Source of the DNA: Cytobacillus citreus
Lineage (GTDB): Bacteria > Bacillota > Bacilli > Bacillales > Cytobacillaceae
Direction: 5' to 3'
Length of the DNA stretch: 64,000 nucleotides
Assembly: GCF_018343665.1 (NCBI RefSeq)
Contig: NZ_JAGYPM010000004.1
Location: forward strand, 396,371-460,370
Below the pieces are notes generated by a model that was not told the DNA's origin, made no database searches, and saw only the letters and a list, made by a program, of their open reading frames with translations. Made by a program: the position numbers and the translations under genes. Each line of letters starts with the position of its first letter. Position 1 is the first letter of the stretch. Below, in pieces: positions 53,697 through 62,773 of this stretch.

Positions 53697-54051
53697 ATGA
53701 CAATTGAAATCATTCATAAATTTATTTCAGGTAATAATCCTGACTACGCAAATCAATTAAAGGACACCTAAAGATTATGCTGAACACGTAAGAGAAATGA
53801 TTGAAGCATATGGTAGTTTTTCTTTAGAAATTCAAGAATTTTTAGTAGATGGAAATAAAGTATATGTATGTTGGAAACAAATAGGTACTCATGTAGGAGA
53901 AATCGATGGATACAAACCTACAGGACTCCAAGTAATACAAATGGCTAGTGCGGTGTATAGAATAGAAGATCAAAGAATTTCAGAGTATTGGATTCAGATT
54001 GATAGATCAGGAATTCAAAAACAATTAGAGTGCAATAAAAATATTAAGTAG
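53697..54051 (+). pseudogene. Ester cyclase (SnoaL/NTF2-like) gene with frameshift
   Basis: The ATG at 53697 has GGGGGGTGAC upstream and reads MTIEIIHKFISGNNPDYANQ, then stops at about 53771. In the next frame the sequence continues PKDYAEHVREMIEAYGSFSL ... VCWKQIGTHVGEIDGYKPTG to 54051, the ester-cyclase/SnoaL fold. One indel near 53765 separates the halves. It is probably inactive; homologues are small cone-shaped enzymes of unknown substrate. Confidence 0.65.
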
Positions 54052-54131
54052 TTCAAAATTTATTTAAAAAATAAAAGAGCTACACAAGATTTGTTTTTAA
54101 AATCTTGTTAAATGAACGGGCTTAATAATGA

Positions 54132-54178
54132 AAGAAGAACAAGAAGTTATCGTTACTGATAAGCCAATTGTTCTTCTT
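54132..54178. terminator. Stem-loop between convergent genes
   Basis: AAGAAGAACAA pairs with TTGTTCTTCTT, with an inner TTATC/GATAA stem, followed by T residues on both strands. Likely terminates the ester-cyclase remnant and the GyrI-like gene. Confidence 0.7.
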
Positions 54179-54241
54179 TTTCTATGTTTCATTTTCTGTG
54201 ATGGACATAAAGCTTCGAACCAGAAAAATGTACCAATTAAA

Positions 54242-54694
54242 TTAATACGGTTTTACAGGTACACATATTTCGCAGTAATGGTTGTTAATCATTTCAGCAG
54301 TGTATCTTTCTAAAATTGGTTTGTTGTCAATTTGATATCCAAGGTCTTGTAAAGCTGGAAAAATTTCAGCCCATGCTTTTTGAATATCTTCCGCTGTATG
54401 TTTGAGTTTGAAAATAACATATTTTCCACCAGAAAGTTTACTTTCGCAAATAGAAACATCCATTTGATAATCTTTTGAAATGACAATACAAGCATCATAT
54501 CTGCAGCTTTCAGGAAGTGTTGTTTCAGGGTTATCTTGTGGTATTCCGAATATTATTGCTGATTTAGCAAGATTTCTCTCTTTAGCCCATTTCTTTAACT
54601 TTTCCATTGCTTGAATGTTGGCAGGACCATATGGACCAACTTGGCGCACATATGCAATGCGATATTCTGGAAGAGTTTCAACTTTCATATTCAT
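54242..54694 (-). CDS. GyrI-like small-molecule-binding protein
   Basis: 150 residues, MNMKVETLPEYRIAYVRQVG then PYGPANIQAMEKLKKWA, the GyrI/AraC effector-binding fold standing alone without a DNA-binding domain. Stand-alone members bind amphipathic drugs or hydrolyse certain toxins; E. coli SbmC inhibits gyrase. AAGGAAA precedes the ATG. Function here is open. Confidence 0.85.
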   Translation of the reverse strand: MNMKVETLPEYRIAYVRQVGPYGPANIQAMEKLKKWAKERNLAKSAIIFGIPQDNPETTLPESCRYDACIVISKDYQMDVSICESKLSGGKYVIFKLKHTAEDIQKAWAEIFPALQDLGYQIDNKPILERYTAEMINNHYCEICVPVKPY

Positions 54695-54935
54695 AGTTTC
54701 CTTTTCCTTTCTTTATTATTATTTAATACATTTCAAATGCTATCATGATATAAAAATGTATTCATTTGTTTTTTTAAAATTGATAATTTTCTTACGGGTG
54801 CTTACTTAAATAAGAAGTAAGGCAGCCTTTTTCTTTTTGAAGTAAATTCTAATCAATAGGTACCATTTGAAGCCCAAGTCATACACTATGAAATAGAATT
54901 TTTCCTATATAATCCCATAAAAGAGGAGCGTAGTT

Positions 54936-56105
54936 ATGGAAAAACGATCGATTAATCAAGTGGGGATGAATGTGCCTCAACCAATCCGAAGTGATGGAGC
55001 TGGAGGGATTGATTCCGGACCGCGTAATATTATGCGTGATCTTCAAAATCCGAATATGCTAGTCCCGCCAATTACGGATGCAGGCTTGCTCCCAAACTTG
55101 AAATTCTCATTCTCAGATACTTCTATGAAATTAGATCACGGGGGATGGTCCCGCGAGATCACGGTGAGAGAACTTCCAATAGCCACCACACTTGCAGGAG
55201 TAAATATGAGTTTAACGGCCGGCGGAGTACGTGAACTCCATTGGCATAAACAAGCAGAATGGTCTTATATGCTGTTAGGACGGGCACGTATAACTGCGGT
55301 TGACCAACAAGGACGAAATTTTATTGCCGACATCGGACCGGGAGATATATGGTACTTTCCCCCAGGAATTCCTCATTCGATTCAAGGGTTGGAACATTGT
55401 GAATTTCTACTCGTCTTCGATGACGGAAACTTTTCCGATCTGTCCACCTTATCCATCTCCGATTGGTTTGCACATACTCCCAAAGATGTTCTGGCGGCCA
55501 ATTTTGGAGTACCTGAGAGTGCATTTAACTCTATTCCTTCTGAACAGGTATATATTTATCAGGGAGAGGTACCAGGCCCACTGGAAAGTCAAGAAGTCCA
55601 GTCACCCTACGGAGAAGTTCCTTTAACCTTCAAGCACGAGCTGGTGAAACAAACACCAATTAGGACTCCTGGTGGTAGTGTACGAATTGTGGACTCTTCT
55701 AACTTTCAAATTTCAAAAACAATCGCAGCAGCACTCGTTGAGATTGAATCAGGTGCAATGAGAGAACTTCATTGGCATCCCAATAACGACGAGTGGCAGT
55801 ATTACCTTACCGGACAAGGGCGAATGACTGTATTTACTGGAAACGGCGCAGCCCGTACATTTGATTATAGAGCTGGTGACGTCGGGTATGTACCCTTTGC
55901 TACTGGACACTATATTCAAAACACCGGTACTGAAACATTATGGTTTTTGGAGATGTTCAAAAGCAATCGCTTTGAAGACGTGTCGCTAAATCAATGGTTG
56001 GCACTGACTCCTAAAGAATTAGTTAAGAGCAACTTAAAGGTTGGAGCAGAATTGATCGATTCTTTACGCAAGGAAAAATGGCCAGTTGTTAAAAAGAGCA
56101 TATGA
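54936..56105 (+). CDS. Oxalate decarboxylase (bicupin, OxdC/OxdD type)
   Basis: 389 residues, between OxdC (385) and OxdD (392) of B. subtilis. Two cupin domains each with Mn ligands: [16 protein letters not shown] plus GIPHSIQG, and [17 protein letters not shown] plus TGHYIQN. Converts oxalate to formate and CO2. The N-terminal-domain lid, SENST in OxdC with Glu162 as proton donor, reads SDLST here, so the acid is Asp. AAGAGGAG before the ATG. OxdD of B. subtilis is a spore protein; which paralogue this is cannot be decided. Confidence 0.93.
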   Translation: MEKRSINQVGMNVPQPIRSDGAGGIDSGPRNIMRDLQNPNMLVPPITDAGLLPNLKFSFSDTSMKLDHGGWSREITVRELPIATTLAGVNMSLTAGGVRELHWHKQAEWSYMLLGRARITAVDQQGRNFIADIGPGDIWYFPPGIPHSIQGLEHCEFLLVFDDGNFSDLSTLSISDWFAHTPKDVLAANFGVPESAFNSIPSEQVYIYQGEVPGPLESQEVQSPYGEVPLTFKHELVKQTPIRTPGGSVRIVDSSNFQISKTIAAALVEIESGAMRELHWHPNNDEWQYYLTGQGRMTVFTGNGAARTFDYRAGDVGYVPFATGHYIQNTGTETLWFLEMFKSNRFEDVSLNQWLALTPKELVKSNLKVGAELIDSLRKEKWPVVKKSI

Positions 56106-56191
56106 GGTTCTATCTGACTAATTAATTTTTTATGAGGTTTGACGTGGGGAAGAATTATTTCCTCCCCAGTGCTACTTTAAGGTCAAATTTT

Positions 56192-57997
56192 TCAAATTCC
56201 ATACATCATAACATATTTAAACAATTCAGCAGGCGTCTTTCCTCCGCCGCTTGTAAGGTAATGGTTTCGGTCTGTTTTATCAAAACCGCTATGGATAGAT
56301 AGGACTAAATTTGGCGTGTATCCGACAAACCATGCATCTTTATTGCCATTAATTCCTTCAAGATTGGCTTCTGTGGTGCCTGTTTTCCCTGCCAGAGGTG
56401 TTCCTATATCCGCAAGCCTTCCAGTCCCGTAAGGTTTAGATATGACACCCTGCAGCATTTTTGTCATCTCACTGGCGGTTTCTTCGCTCATGATGGTTTT
56501 TGTTTCTATTGCTGGCGGTGGCAATGCTTTTCCATGCGAATCAACTATTTCCCTAATTGCATGAGCCTCTATTATCTTTCCTCCATTTGCAAAAGCGGAA
56601 TAGCCCTGTGCCATGTCTAAAGTGGATGCACCATATGTTAAACCACCTAATGCTAAGGAAAGGTTGCGGTCATTAGGATCCAACTCGATACCCGCGTTTT
56701 CTACGAAGTCATATCCCTTATCAATACCAATTTGCTGTAGCAGATAAACAGCAGGCACATTCAAGGAACGTCCAACCGCTTCCTCCATTGATACATCACC
56801 ATAATAGTGGTGCCCTGCATTTTCAGGTGAGTAGTTTCCGAAATTCATCGGCTCATCTTTAAGTAAAGAATCGGGTTCCCATTCATTCGTTTCTAATGCG
56901 GGTGCATATACAGCAAGCGGCTTAATCGTTGAACCTGGCTGGTATTTTGCTGTCGCATGATTGAAATCCTGGTACACATAGTTCCTACCCCCATACATGG
57001 CTAAGATTGCACCGCTGTTTGGATCAATTGCAGTCATGCCGACCTCGACTTGCTGATCCGGTTCATCTTCCGTAAAATGGTAATTTTCAACAGCCTGGTT
57101 CATGGCGTGGTGAATGGAGGTATCGAGGTTTGTGTAAATTTTATAACCACCCCTATATAAATCTTCCAATGTCACACCGTATTCCGAAGTAGCCTCTTTC
57201 AAGGCGTAATCAATGTAGGACTGATAGACACTATATTCTTGAGTTGTTTTAGGTGGAAGTTTGATTTCCTCTTTGTTGGCTTCTTTTTCTTCCGCCTCTG
57301 TGATTATGTTGTTCTTTCTCATTAGTGAAAGGACGGTTGCTCTTCTTTCTTTGGCAAGATCCATATTATTGCGCGGAGAATATTTACTCGGGGCTTTTGG
57401 CAGCCCAGCCAATAAAGCTGATTCCGCTATATTTAAATCTTTTGCGTCCTTCCCGAAATACTCTTGTGCTGCAGCCTGAATCCCATATGCTCCACTGCCG
57501 AAGTATATATGATTCAAGTACATCTCCAATATTTGTTCCTTTGTGTATTTCCTCTCAATCTCTGCTGCGATTACCATCTCTTTTGTTTTCCTTTCGATTG
57601 TCTTTTCGTTTGAAAGGAAAACGTTTCTTGCAAGCTGTTGGGTGATGGTGCTTGCTCCCTCAGCGCGACTCCCTGATTTAATGTTTTTGTATAATGCCCG
57701 CAGGATCCCCTTTGGATCTACTCCCTTATGTTCAAAAAAACGTTTATCTTCTGTGACCACGAAAGCCATTTTCAGATATTCCGGTAGATCTTTCAGGAAT
57801 ACGACTTCCGGGTGTTCTTTATTATGGAGTTCTTGGATCTTTTCACCGTTTTTATCATAAATCACAGTATTGCTGTATACATCAAGTTTACTGAGATCTA
57901 CGTTTACATCATTTACATACTCCGTGGGTGAACAACTTGTTAAGACGAGTAGGATAAAAAAACAACACAAAATTAGTTTATTTCTTCTGTTAATCAT
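56192..57997 (-). CDS. Class A penicillin-binding protein with possible lipobox
   Basis: 601 residues from the ATG at 57997 behind AGAGGCG. N-terminal GT51 glycosyltransferase (VTEDKRFFEHKGVD, GASTITQQLARN) and C-terminal transpeptidase with Ser in GSTIKPLAVYAP, SLN in VGRSLNVPAVY and KTGTTEAN. It polymerises and crosslinks peptidoglycan. It is shorter than B. subtilis PbpF/PbpG. The single N-terminal hydrophobic segment ends LVLTSCSPTEY, which reads as a lipobox, so it may be lipid-anchored rather than membrane-spanning. Confidence 0.9.
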   Translation of the reverse strand: MINRRNKLILCCFFILLVLTSCSPTEYVNDVNVDLSKLDVYSNTVIYDKNGEKIQELHNKEHPEVVFLKDLPEYLKMAFVVTEDKRFFEHKGVDPKGILRALYKNIKSGSRAEGASTITQQLARNVFLSNEKTIERKTKEMVIAAEIERKYTKEQILEMYLNHIYFGSGAYGIQAAAQEYFGKDAKDLNIAESALLAGLPKAPSKYSPRNNMDLAKERRATVLSLMRKNNIITEAEEKEANKEEIKLPPKTTQEYSVYQSYIDYALKEATSEYGVTLEDLYRGGYKIYTNLDTSIHHAMNQAVENYHFTEDEPDQQVEVGMTAIDPNSGAILAMYGGRNYVYQDFNHATAKYQPGSTIKPLAVYAPALETNEWEPDSLLKDEPMNFGNYSPENAGHHYYGDVSMEEAVGRSLNVPAVYLLQQIGIDKGYDFVENAGIELDPNDRNLSLALGGLTYGASTLDMAQGYSAFANGGKIIEAHAIREIVDSHGKALPPPAIETKTIMSEETASEMTKMLQGVISKPYGTGRLADIGTPLAGKTGTTEANLEGINGNKDAWFVGYTPNLVLSIHSGFDKTDRNHYLTSGGGKTPAELFKYVMMYGI

Positions 57998-58154
57998 GAT
58001 GCGCCTCTTTATTTTTATTCTTTTTTTCTTGAAAAACGAACTGCTATCCGAATAAACATGCAAAGAACAAAATATGCAAGGTTCGAATGCTATCTATATA
58101 ACCATAATTATTTATTGTCCCTGTAATCCGGTTTTTTATTTTAAATTTTAATCC

Positions 58155-58538
58155 TTATTTATTCAAAAAAAATGAAGTAATCCAATATAGTACAGCAATC
58201 CATATCAGTATAATGATGATTCCAGCTGTCCAGTTTTTCTTTTTTACCTTTTCTGATCTTCTTACAATTTCCCGGCATTCTTCCAATACATCATCCGGAA
58301 TTAATTTAAGGACGAGACTGATAGCTAAGGGAACAAGAATAATCTCATCAAGATAGCCTAGAACAGGTATAAAATCAGGAATCAAATCGATAGGGCTGAA
58401 GGTATAAGCAATAATCAGAATTGACAGGAGTTTGACATACAAAGGTACTTTTGGATGTTTATTGGCTTCGACCAGCACAAATACCTCTTGCTTTATATGC
58501 TTTGCCCTTTTTTTTATTTTCAACATCGTTTCGTTCAA
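58155..58538 (-). CDS. DUF1232 (YkvA-like) membrane protein
   Basis: 127 residues from a TTG at 58538 with AGGGTG six bases upstream. The SPIDLIPDFIPVLGYLDEII motif defines DUF1232; a C-terminal hydrophobic helix follows (IIIILIWIAVLYWITSFFL). Function unknown. Divergent from the ChrB-N gene. Confidence 0.85.
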   Translation of the reverse strand: MNETMLKIKKRAKHIKQEVFVLVEANKHPKVPLYVKLLSILIIAYTFSPIDLIPDFIPVLGYLDEIILVPLAISLVLKLIPDDVLEECREIVRRSEKVKKKNWTAGIIIILIWIAVLYWITSFFLNK

Positions 58539-58661
58539 GTAAATCACCCTAAGTGGATTGAATTCGAATAAATTGTATCTTATGTTATTGTATGATGCAA
58601 CAACTGTTACACTGGAAATTTTGTGATAAAATAAGAAAAACATCTTTAGGGGGTAAAACAC

Positions 58662-59207
58662 ATGCCTGAGCTACATTGGATTATTTTCTCTTACAAAATA
58701 CCGGCTGAGCCTTCCTCTGTTAGAGTGAGGGTGTGGAGGAATTTGAAAACACTAGGTGTACATTACATCCAGCAATCAGTTTGCATAACTCCATACCGGG
58801 ATGAATTAATAAAGAAATTAAAAAAACTGGAGTTGCTTATTGCTGAAAATGGAGGAGAGACGACTATATTAAAAATAGAAAAACTTTCAGCGCAATCTGA
58901 AGCATTGATTTTATCTGAATTCAATAAAGAGCGCATGATTGAATACACCGAATTCATTCAGGAAGCAAATAAATTCCTGGCTGAAATAGAAAATGAAAGC
59001 AACAAAGCTAACTTTTCCTTTAGTGAGATTGAAGAAAATGAGGTGGAATTGCGGAGGTTAAAAAAATGGCTCCTTTTAATTAAGAGCAGGGATTATTTTT
59101 CATGTGAATTACAAGACAAGTCCGTAGCTTTATTTGAGGAGTGCAATTTTGCTTTTGAACGGTTTACTAATAATGTTTACAAGCAAGAAGGGATTCTAGA
59201 GGGATGA
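58662..59207 (+). CDS. Orphan ChrB N-terminal domain protein
   Basis: 181 residues. The start HWIIFSYKIPAEPSSVRVRV and WRNLKTLGVHYIQQSV follow the N-terminal domain of chromate resistance regulator ChrB (PGEPSALRVRVWRRLKALGA type). The rest is helical; the catalytic/metal part of full ChrB is absent. AGGGGG precedes the ATG. No chrA is adjacent. Likely a regulator or RNA/DNA-binding protein of unknown signal. Confidence 0.75.
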   Translation: MPELHWIIFSYKIPAEPSSVRVRVWRNLKTLGVHYIQQSVCITPYRDELIKKLKKLELLIAENGGETTILKIEKLSAQSEALILSEFNKERMIEYTEFIQEANKFLAEIENESNKANFSFSEIEENEVELRRLKKWLLLIKSRDYFSCELQDKSVALFEECNFAFERFTNNVYKQEGILEG

Positions 59208-59311
59208 CACTAAAATGGCAAGTGTCCTTCCTCTCCTTATTGTAATAAGTAAACGAGTATGAGGAAAACACATACCTTAAAATACCCTTTTATTTCTTAT
59301 TTGGCTAACTG

Positions 59312-59345
59312 GTGCGATAGCTTAATAAAGGTTATCGCCTTTTTT
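59312..59345 (+). terminator. Rho-independent terminator of the ChrB-N gene
   Basis: GCGATAGC/GTTATCGC stem followed by six T residues. Confidence 0.75.
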
Positions 59346-59443
59346 CGTCGAAGTATAGAAATCGGATAGATAAATTAGTGAAGGAATATTTGTGCAATTA
59401 ACTTCCTCGATATTAGTACTATCTCAAGCAGGGAGGATTTCTA

Positions 59444-59995
59444 ATGATATATGATGATCAAAATAAAACAATTACCACTAAAAGACTAGAACTAAGACTA
59501 TTTCAAAAATCTGATGCAGCAGCTGTTGCTAAACTTTGTAATAATTATAATATTTTTAAAAATACATTGTACCTGCCTTATCCATACTCTATAGAGGATG
59601 CTTTATCGTGGATTGAACATCATCTTGATAATTTTAATGCTAATAAATCATATGAATTTGCGATAACAGATAAGGAAAGTGGAGAATTATATGGAGCTAT
59701 AGCGCTATCTAATAACCAAAAGTTTAATAATGGGGAAATAGCCTATTGGATTGGTGAAGAATTTTGGGGAAATGGATATGCTACAGAGGCAGCGCAAGCT
59801 ATATTACAATTTGCATTTGATGAAAAACAATACCATAAAGTATTTGCTCGTTACTTTAACTCAAATCAAGCTTCAGGAAGAGTTATGCAAAAATTAGGCA
59901 TGAAAGAAGAAGGGATTTTAATTGACCAGGTGAGGAAAGAAAATCGATATGAAGATTTAGTGCATTATGGAATAATTAATTCAATAGAATTCTAG
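59444..59995 (+). CDS. GNAT acetyltransferase, RimJ/RimL type
   Basis: 183 residues. TTKRLELRLFQKSDAAAVAK at the N-terminus and the acetyl-CoA-binding EEFWGNGYATEAAQAILQFA motif A place it with ribosomal-protein-serine N-acetyltransferases; the RYFNSNQASGRVMQKLGMKE end is typical. GGGAGG precedes the ATG. Substrate unknown. Repeat copy D begins 2 bp after its stop. Confidence 0.9.
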   Translation: MIYDDQNKTITTKRLELRLFQKSDAAAVAKLCNNYNIFKNTLYLPYPYSIEDALSWIEHHLDNFNANKSYEFAITDKESGELYGAIALSNNQKFNNGEIAYWIGEEFWGNGYATEAAQAILQFAFDEKQYHKVFARYFNSNQASGRVMQKLGMKEEGILIDQVRKENRYEDLVHYGIINSIEF

Positions 59996-59997
59996 AT

Positions 59998-60108
59998 TTT
60001 ATCGCAGATTAACGGGCAGTAAGACCCCCACTTCAAGGTTGCGAGAGAATTAAAGAAACCTAAGTGGGGGTTGAAAGAAAACCCCCGCTGATGGAAGTTT
60101 CACTTTAT
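59998..60108 (+). repeat. TTTAT-flanked hairpin repeat, copy D (111 bp, minimal)
   Basis: TTTATCGCAGATTAACGGGC ... GGAAGTTTCACTTTAT. Only the CCCCCACTT/AAGTGGGGG hairpin and the AACCCCCGCTGATGG right end remain; the interior hairpin modules are absent. Inverted copy E at 61991-62100 has the same minimal form. Confidence 0.85.
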
Positions 60109-60287
60109 AAATTGAATAGTTTTAAGTCTTATAGAGCATTTCTTTGTAATGAGGAATGCTTTTTATTTTTGTCTAAAATCAACATTTTTTATCAATAAAA
60201 ATATCATTAAAATAAATAAAAATTTATTGTAAAACGATAAATAGTGTGTTAAATTCAAATTGACAATGAATAAGTGGGGTGCTTTTT

Positions 60288-60770
60288 ATGAAACAAGTGT
60301 CAACGCTCTTTTTAAAGATAGCTGTTATTCTTATTGGAATTCCGATTCTTGCATTGTGCATCTTTTTGGTGCCTGAGATTGCGAATATTGCAGCAAAATT
60401 ACTTCCAGAGTTTGCTTATATAAAATATCTCGTTTACATCGTTTTTTATGTATCGGTGATTCCGTTTTATTTTGCTTTGTATCAGGCTTTCAAACTTTTA
60501 CGCTATATTGACAAAAATAAAGCTTTCTCGCAAATTTCTGTAAAAGCTTTAAAGAAAATCAAACAATGTGCGATCACAATCAGCATTTTGCATGTGCTAG
60601 TCTTGCCACTCTTCTATCTCTTTGCGGAGAGGGACGACGCCCCAGTTGTCATCTTTATCGGATTACTTGTTCCTTTTGCTTCCATGGTGATTGCAGTCTT
60701 TGCTGCTGTTCTTCAAAAACTGTTAAAAGAAGCGATTGATATAAAATCAGAAAATGATTTAACGGTCTGA
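60288..60770 (+). CDS. DUF2975 membrane protein
   Basis: 160 residues from the ATG at 60288 (GGGGTG upstream). Four hydrophobic helices, YLVYIVFYVSVIPFYFALYQ and FKLLRYIDKNKAFSQISVKA fit DUF2975 (YoaS type). It is paired with a Cro/CI-type regulator starting 10 bp later, the usual arrangement for this family. Function unknown. Confidence 0.85.
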   Translation: MKQVSTLFLKIAVILIGIPILALCIFLVPEIANIAAKLLPEFAYIKYLVYIVFYVSVIPFYFALYQAFKLLRYIDKNKAFSQISVKALKKIKQCAITISILHVLVLPLFYLFAERDDAPVVIFIGLLVPFASMVIAVFAAVLQKLLKEAIDIKSENDLTV

Positions 60771-60780
60771 GGTGAATAAC

Positions 60781-61002
60781 ATGGCAATTATAATCAATAT
60801 TGATGTGATGCTGGCTAAAAGGAAAATGAGCGTAACGGAACTTTCGGAGAGGGTTGGAATAACAATGGCTAACCTTTCTATTTTGAAAAATGGAAAGGCA
60901 AAAGCGATTCGATTATCAACTTTAGAGGCGATTTGTAAGGCTTTAGAATGTCAACCCGGAGATATTTTAGAATACCGAAGTGATGAAGACACCCAAGATT
61001 AA
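60781..61002 (+). CDS. Small XRE regulator, YozG type
   Basis: 73 residues from the ATG at 60781 (GAGGTG upstream). MAIIINIDVMLAKRKMSVTE, SERVGITMANLSILKNGKAK and CKALECQPGDILEY are the hallmarks of the YozG group of Cro/CI repressors that accompany DUF2975 proteins. It probably autoregulates the pair. Confidence 0.9.
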   Translation: MAIIINIDVMLAKRKMSVTELSERVGITMANLSILKNGKAKAIRLSTLEAICKALECQPGDILEYRSDEDTQD

Positions 61003-61072
61003 AAAAATGGTAATTTAACGTTTGAACTTTTTCCATTATTTCAATGAATCAAATCTTAAAAGGGGGGTACTC

Positions 61073-61900
61073 ATGAATTTAACCATTAAAAAAATGGAGG
61101 CACAAATCATGAGAGCACTAAAACAACTCGTTCGTTTTGGTTGGGAGCAGGCCCTATCATGTTTGTTTCCTGTTGTTATTTTTGCCTCTTTGGCTTTTAC
61201 AAAATTCATGCCACTTCCCTTCCTGCCACGGTATGACTGGATGCTCATCATCTGTCTTCTGATGCAGTGGTGGATGGTGCGTTCTGGGCTTGAAACACGA
61301 GATGAACTAAAGGTTATCACATTGTTCCACCTTATTGGACTTGCACTTGAAATTTTCAAGGTACATATGGGCTCCTGGTCTTATCCGGAGGAAGGATATT
61401 TCAAAATTTTTGGAGTGCCTTTGTATAGCGGATTCATGTACGCAAGTGTAGCGAGTTATCTTTGCCAGGCGTGGAGGAGGTTGAAGGTTGAACTGATTAA
61501 GTGGCCACCGTTTTTGGTCGTTGTACCTCTTGCAGCTGCAATTTATTTGAATTTCTTCACCCATCATTTTTGGATTGATATTCGTTGGTGGCTATCTGGA
61601 CTTGTCATTATCGTGTTTTGGCAATCATGGGTCACATACGAGGTTGGTGGAACTCGTTACCGTATGCCACTCGCTCTTTCTTTTGTGCTCATCGGATTTT
61701 TTATATGGGTAGCGGAAAATATCGCAACGTTCTTTGGAGCTTGGAAATATCCAAACCAAACAGATAGCTGGAGTCTCGTTCATCTAGGAAAGGTGAGTTC
61801 ATGGCTCCTATTAGTGATTGTTAGCTTCCTTATAGTAGCGACGTTAAAGCAGGTTAAGGGGAAAAATTCCACTAGGATAGATGCAAGTCAATTTTTATAA
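61073..61900 (+). CDS. DUF817 membrane protein
   Basis: 275 residues from the ATG at 61073 behind AAAGGGGGG. Seven to eight hydrophobic segments; ALEIFKVHMGSWSYPEEGYF and PLYSGFMYASVASYLCQAWR are strongly conserved in DUF817. Function unknown. Ends at a terminator (61909-61952). Confidence 0.88.
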   Translation: MNLTIKKMEAQIMRALKQLVRFGWEQALSCLFPVVIFASLAFTKFMPLPFLPRYDWMLIICLLMQWWMVRSGLETRDELKVITLFHLIGLALEIFKVHMGSWSYPEEGYFKIFGVPLYSGFMYASVASYLCQAWRRLKVELIKWPPFLVVVPLAAAIYLNFFTHHFWIDIRWWLSGLVIIVFWQSWVTYEVGGTRYRMPLALSFVLIGFFIWVAENIATFFGAWKYPNQTDSWSLVHLGKVSSWLLLVIVSFLIVATLKQVKGKNSTRIDASQFL

Positions 61901-61908
61901 CTGTTTTT

Positions 61909-61952
61909 AAAAAAGTCGGTTCCTTAGCATAGTAGGGAATTCGACTTTTTTT
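61909..61952 (+). terminator. Rho-independent terminator of the DUF817 gene
   Basis: AAAAAGTCG.TTCC/GGAA.CGACTTTTT stem followed by T residues. Confidence 0.8.
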
Positions 61953-61990
61953 CGGTTGAAGTTCTCCTAGCGTACAAAAGTCCGAATAAG

Positions 61991-62100
61991 ATAAAGTGAA
62001 ACTTCCATCAGCGGTGGCGTTCTTTCATCCCCCACTTAGGTTTCTTCGATTCTCTCGCAACCTTCTAGTGGGGTCTTACTGCCCGTTAATCTGCGATAAA
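61991..62100 (-). repeat. TTTAT-flanked hairpin repeat, copy E (110 bp, inverted)
   Basis: Minus-strand copy: ATAAAGTGAAACTTCC ... CGTTAATCTGCGATAAA on the plus strand. Minimal form like copy D with a few changes in the left arm. With copy D it brackets the DUF2975/HTH/DUF817 genes in inverted orientation. Confidence 0.85.
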
Positions 62101-62370
62101 TTGGAAAAAGCAGAGTTCGAAATGTTGCTTTTTTCTTTATAAATAGCTTTTGCTAATACTGCCGAAATGCATTTATTAGGGATTCTTGTGAAAAAATTCA
62201 CTTAATGTATGGAAACGTAAAGACTGGAACTTTCGTCTAATAACAAGAAGTAACTTTTAGGAGGGAAATTCGAAAAGGATTGACACTCTTATTATTGAAG
62301 TCATTATTTTAACGAGGCAGAATTACTGAACAAGAAATGAAGAATCAAAATATACAAAGGAGAATTTGAC

Positions 62371-62685
62371 ATGATTGGTTGGCTTAATCTTGGCAGTCTT
62401 GTGCTTGGACTAATTGCGTGGATACTTCCTGTTGTTAATCTTATGCGATATAAAAAGAATTTCCATCATAATTGGGTCTCTCTTTCCATTATTAGCATCA
62501 GTGCTTGTGCTATTTCGCTATATTTCCAGATTTTCTATAACTATCATTTGGTAAAGGTTGAGGACTGGTCTGCTCTTATGGACATATCGGGTGCTACGGC
62601 GTACGTCTCTGCAGTTCTTCTCATCGTTACCATCATATTAAATGCAATTGCTATGATTGTATATCGTGACAGAACAGCAAAGTAG
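62371..62685 (+). CDS. Small membrane protein of unknown function
   Basis: 104 residues, AAAGGAG before the ATG. Three to four hydrophobic segments (LGSLVLGLIAWILPVVNLM, VSLSIISISACAISLYFQIF, VSAVLLIVTIILNAIAMIVY). Similar small proteins are common in bacilli; I do not know a function. Confidence 0.75.
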   Translation: MIGWLNLGSLVLGLIAWILPVVNLMRYKKNFHHNWVSLSIISISACAISLYFQIFYNYHLVKVEDWSALMDISGATAYVSAVLLIVTIILNAIAMIVYRDRTAK

Positions 62686-62773
62686 GATGTCGAAATTGTA
62701 CGGTTGAAGAAGGAATTTCTTTAAACTTGGAAGAATTAATACTCAAAAATATGTTAAGGAGCTTGTGAATTAT

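Noticed and set aside
54128..54313. Plus-strand ORF overlapping the GyrI-like gene
   Set aside because: It spans a terminator hairpin and the antisense end of a well-supported gene.
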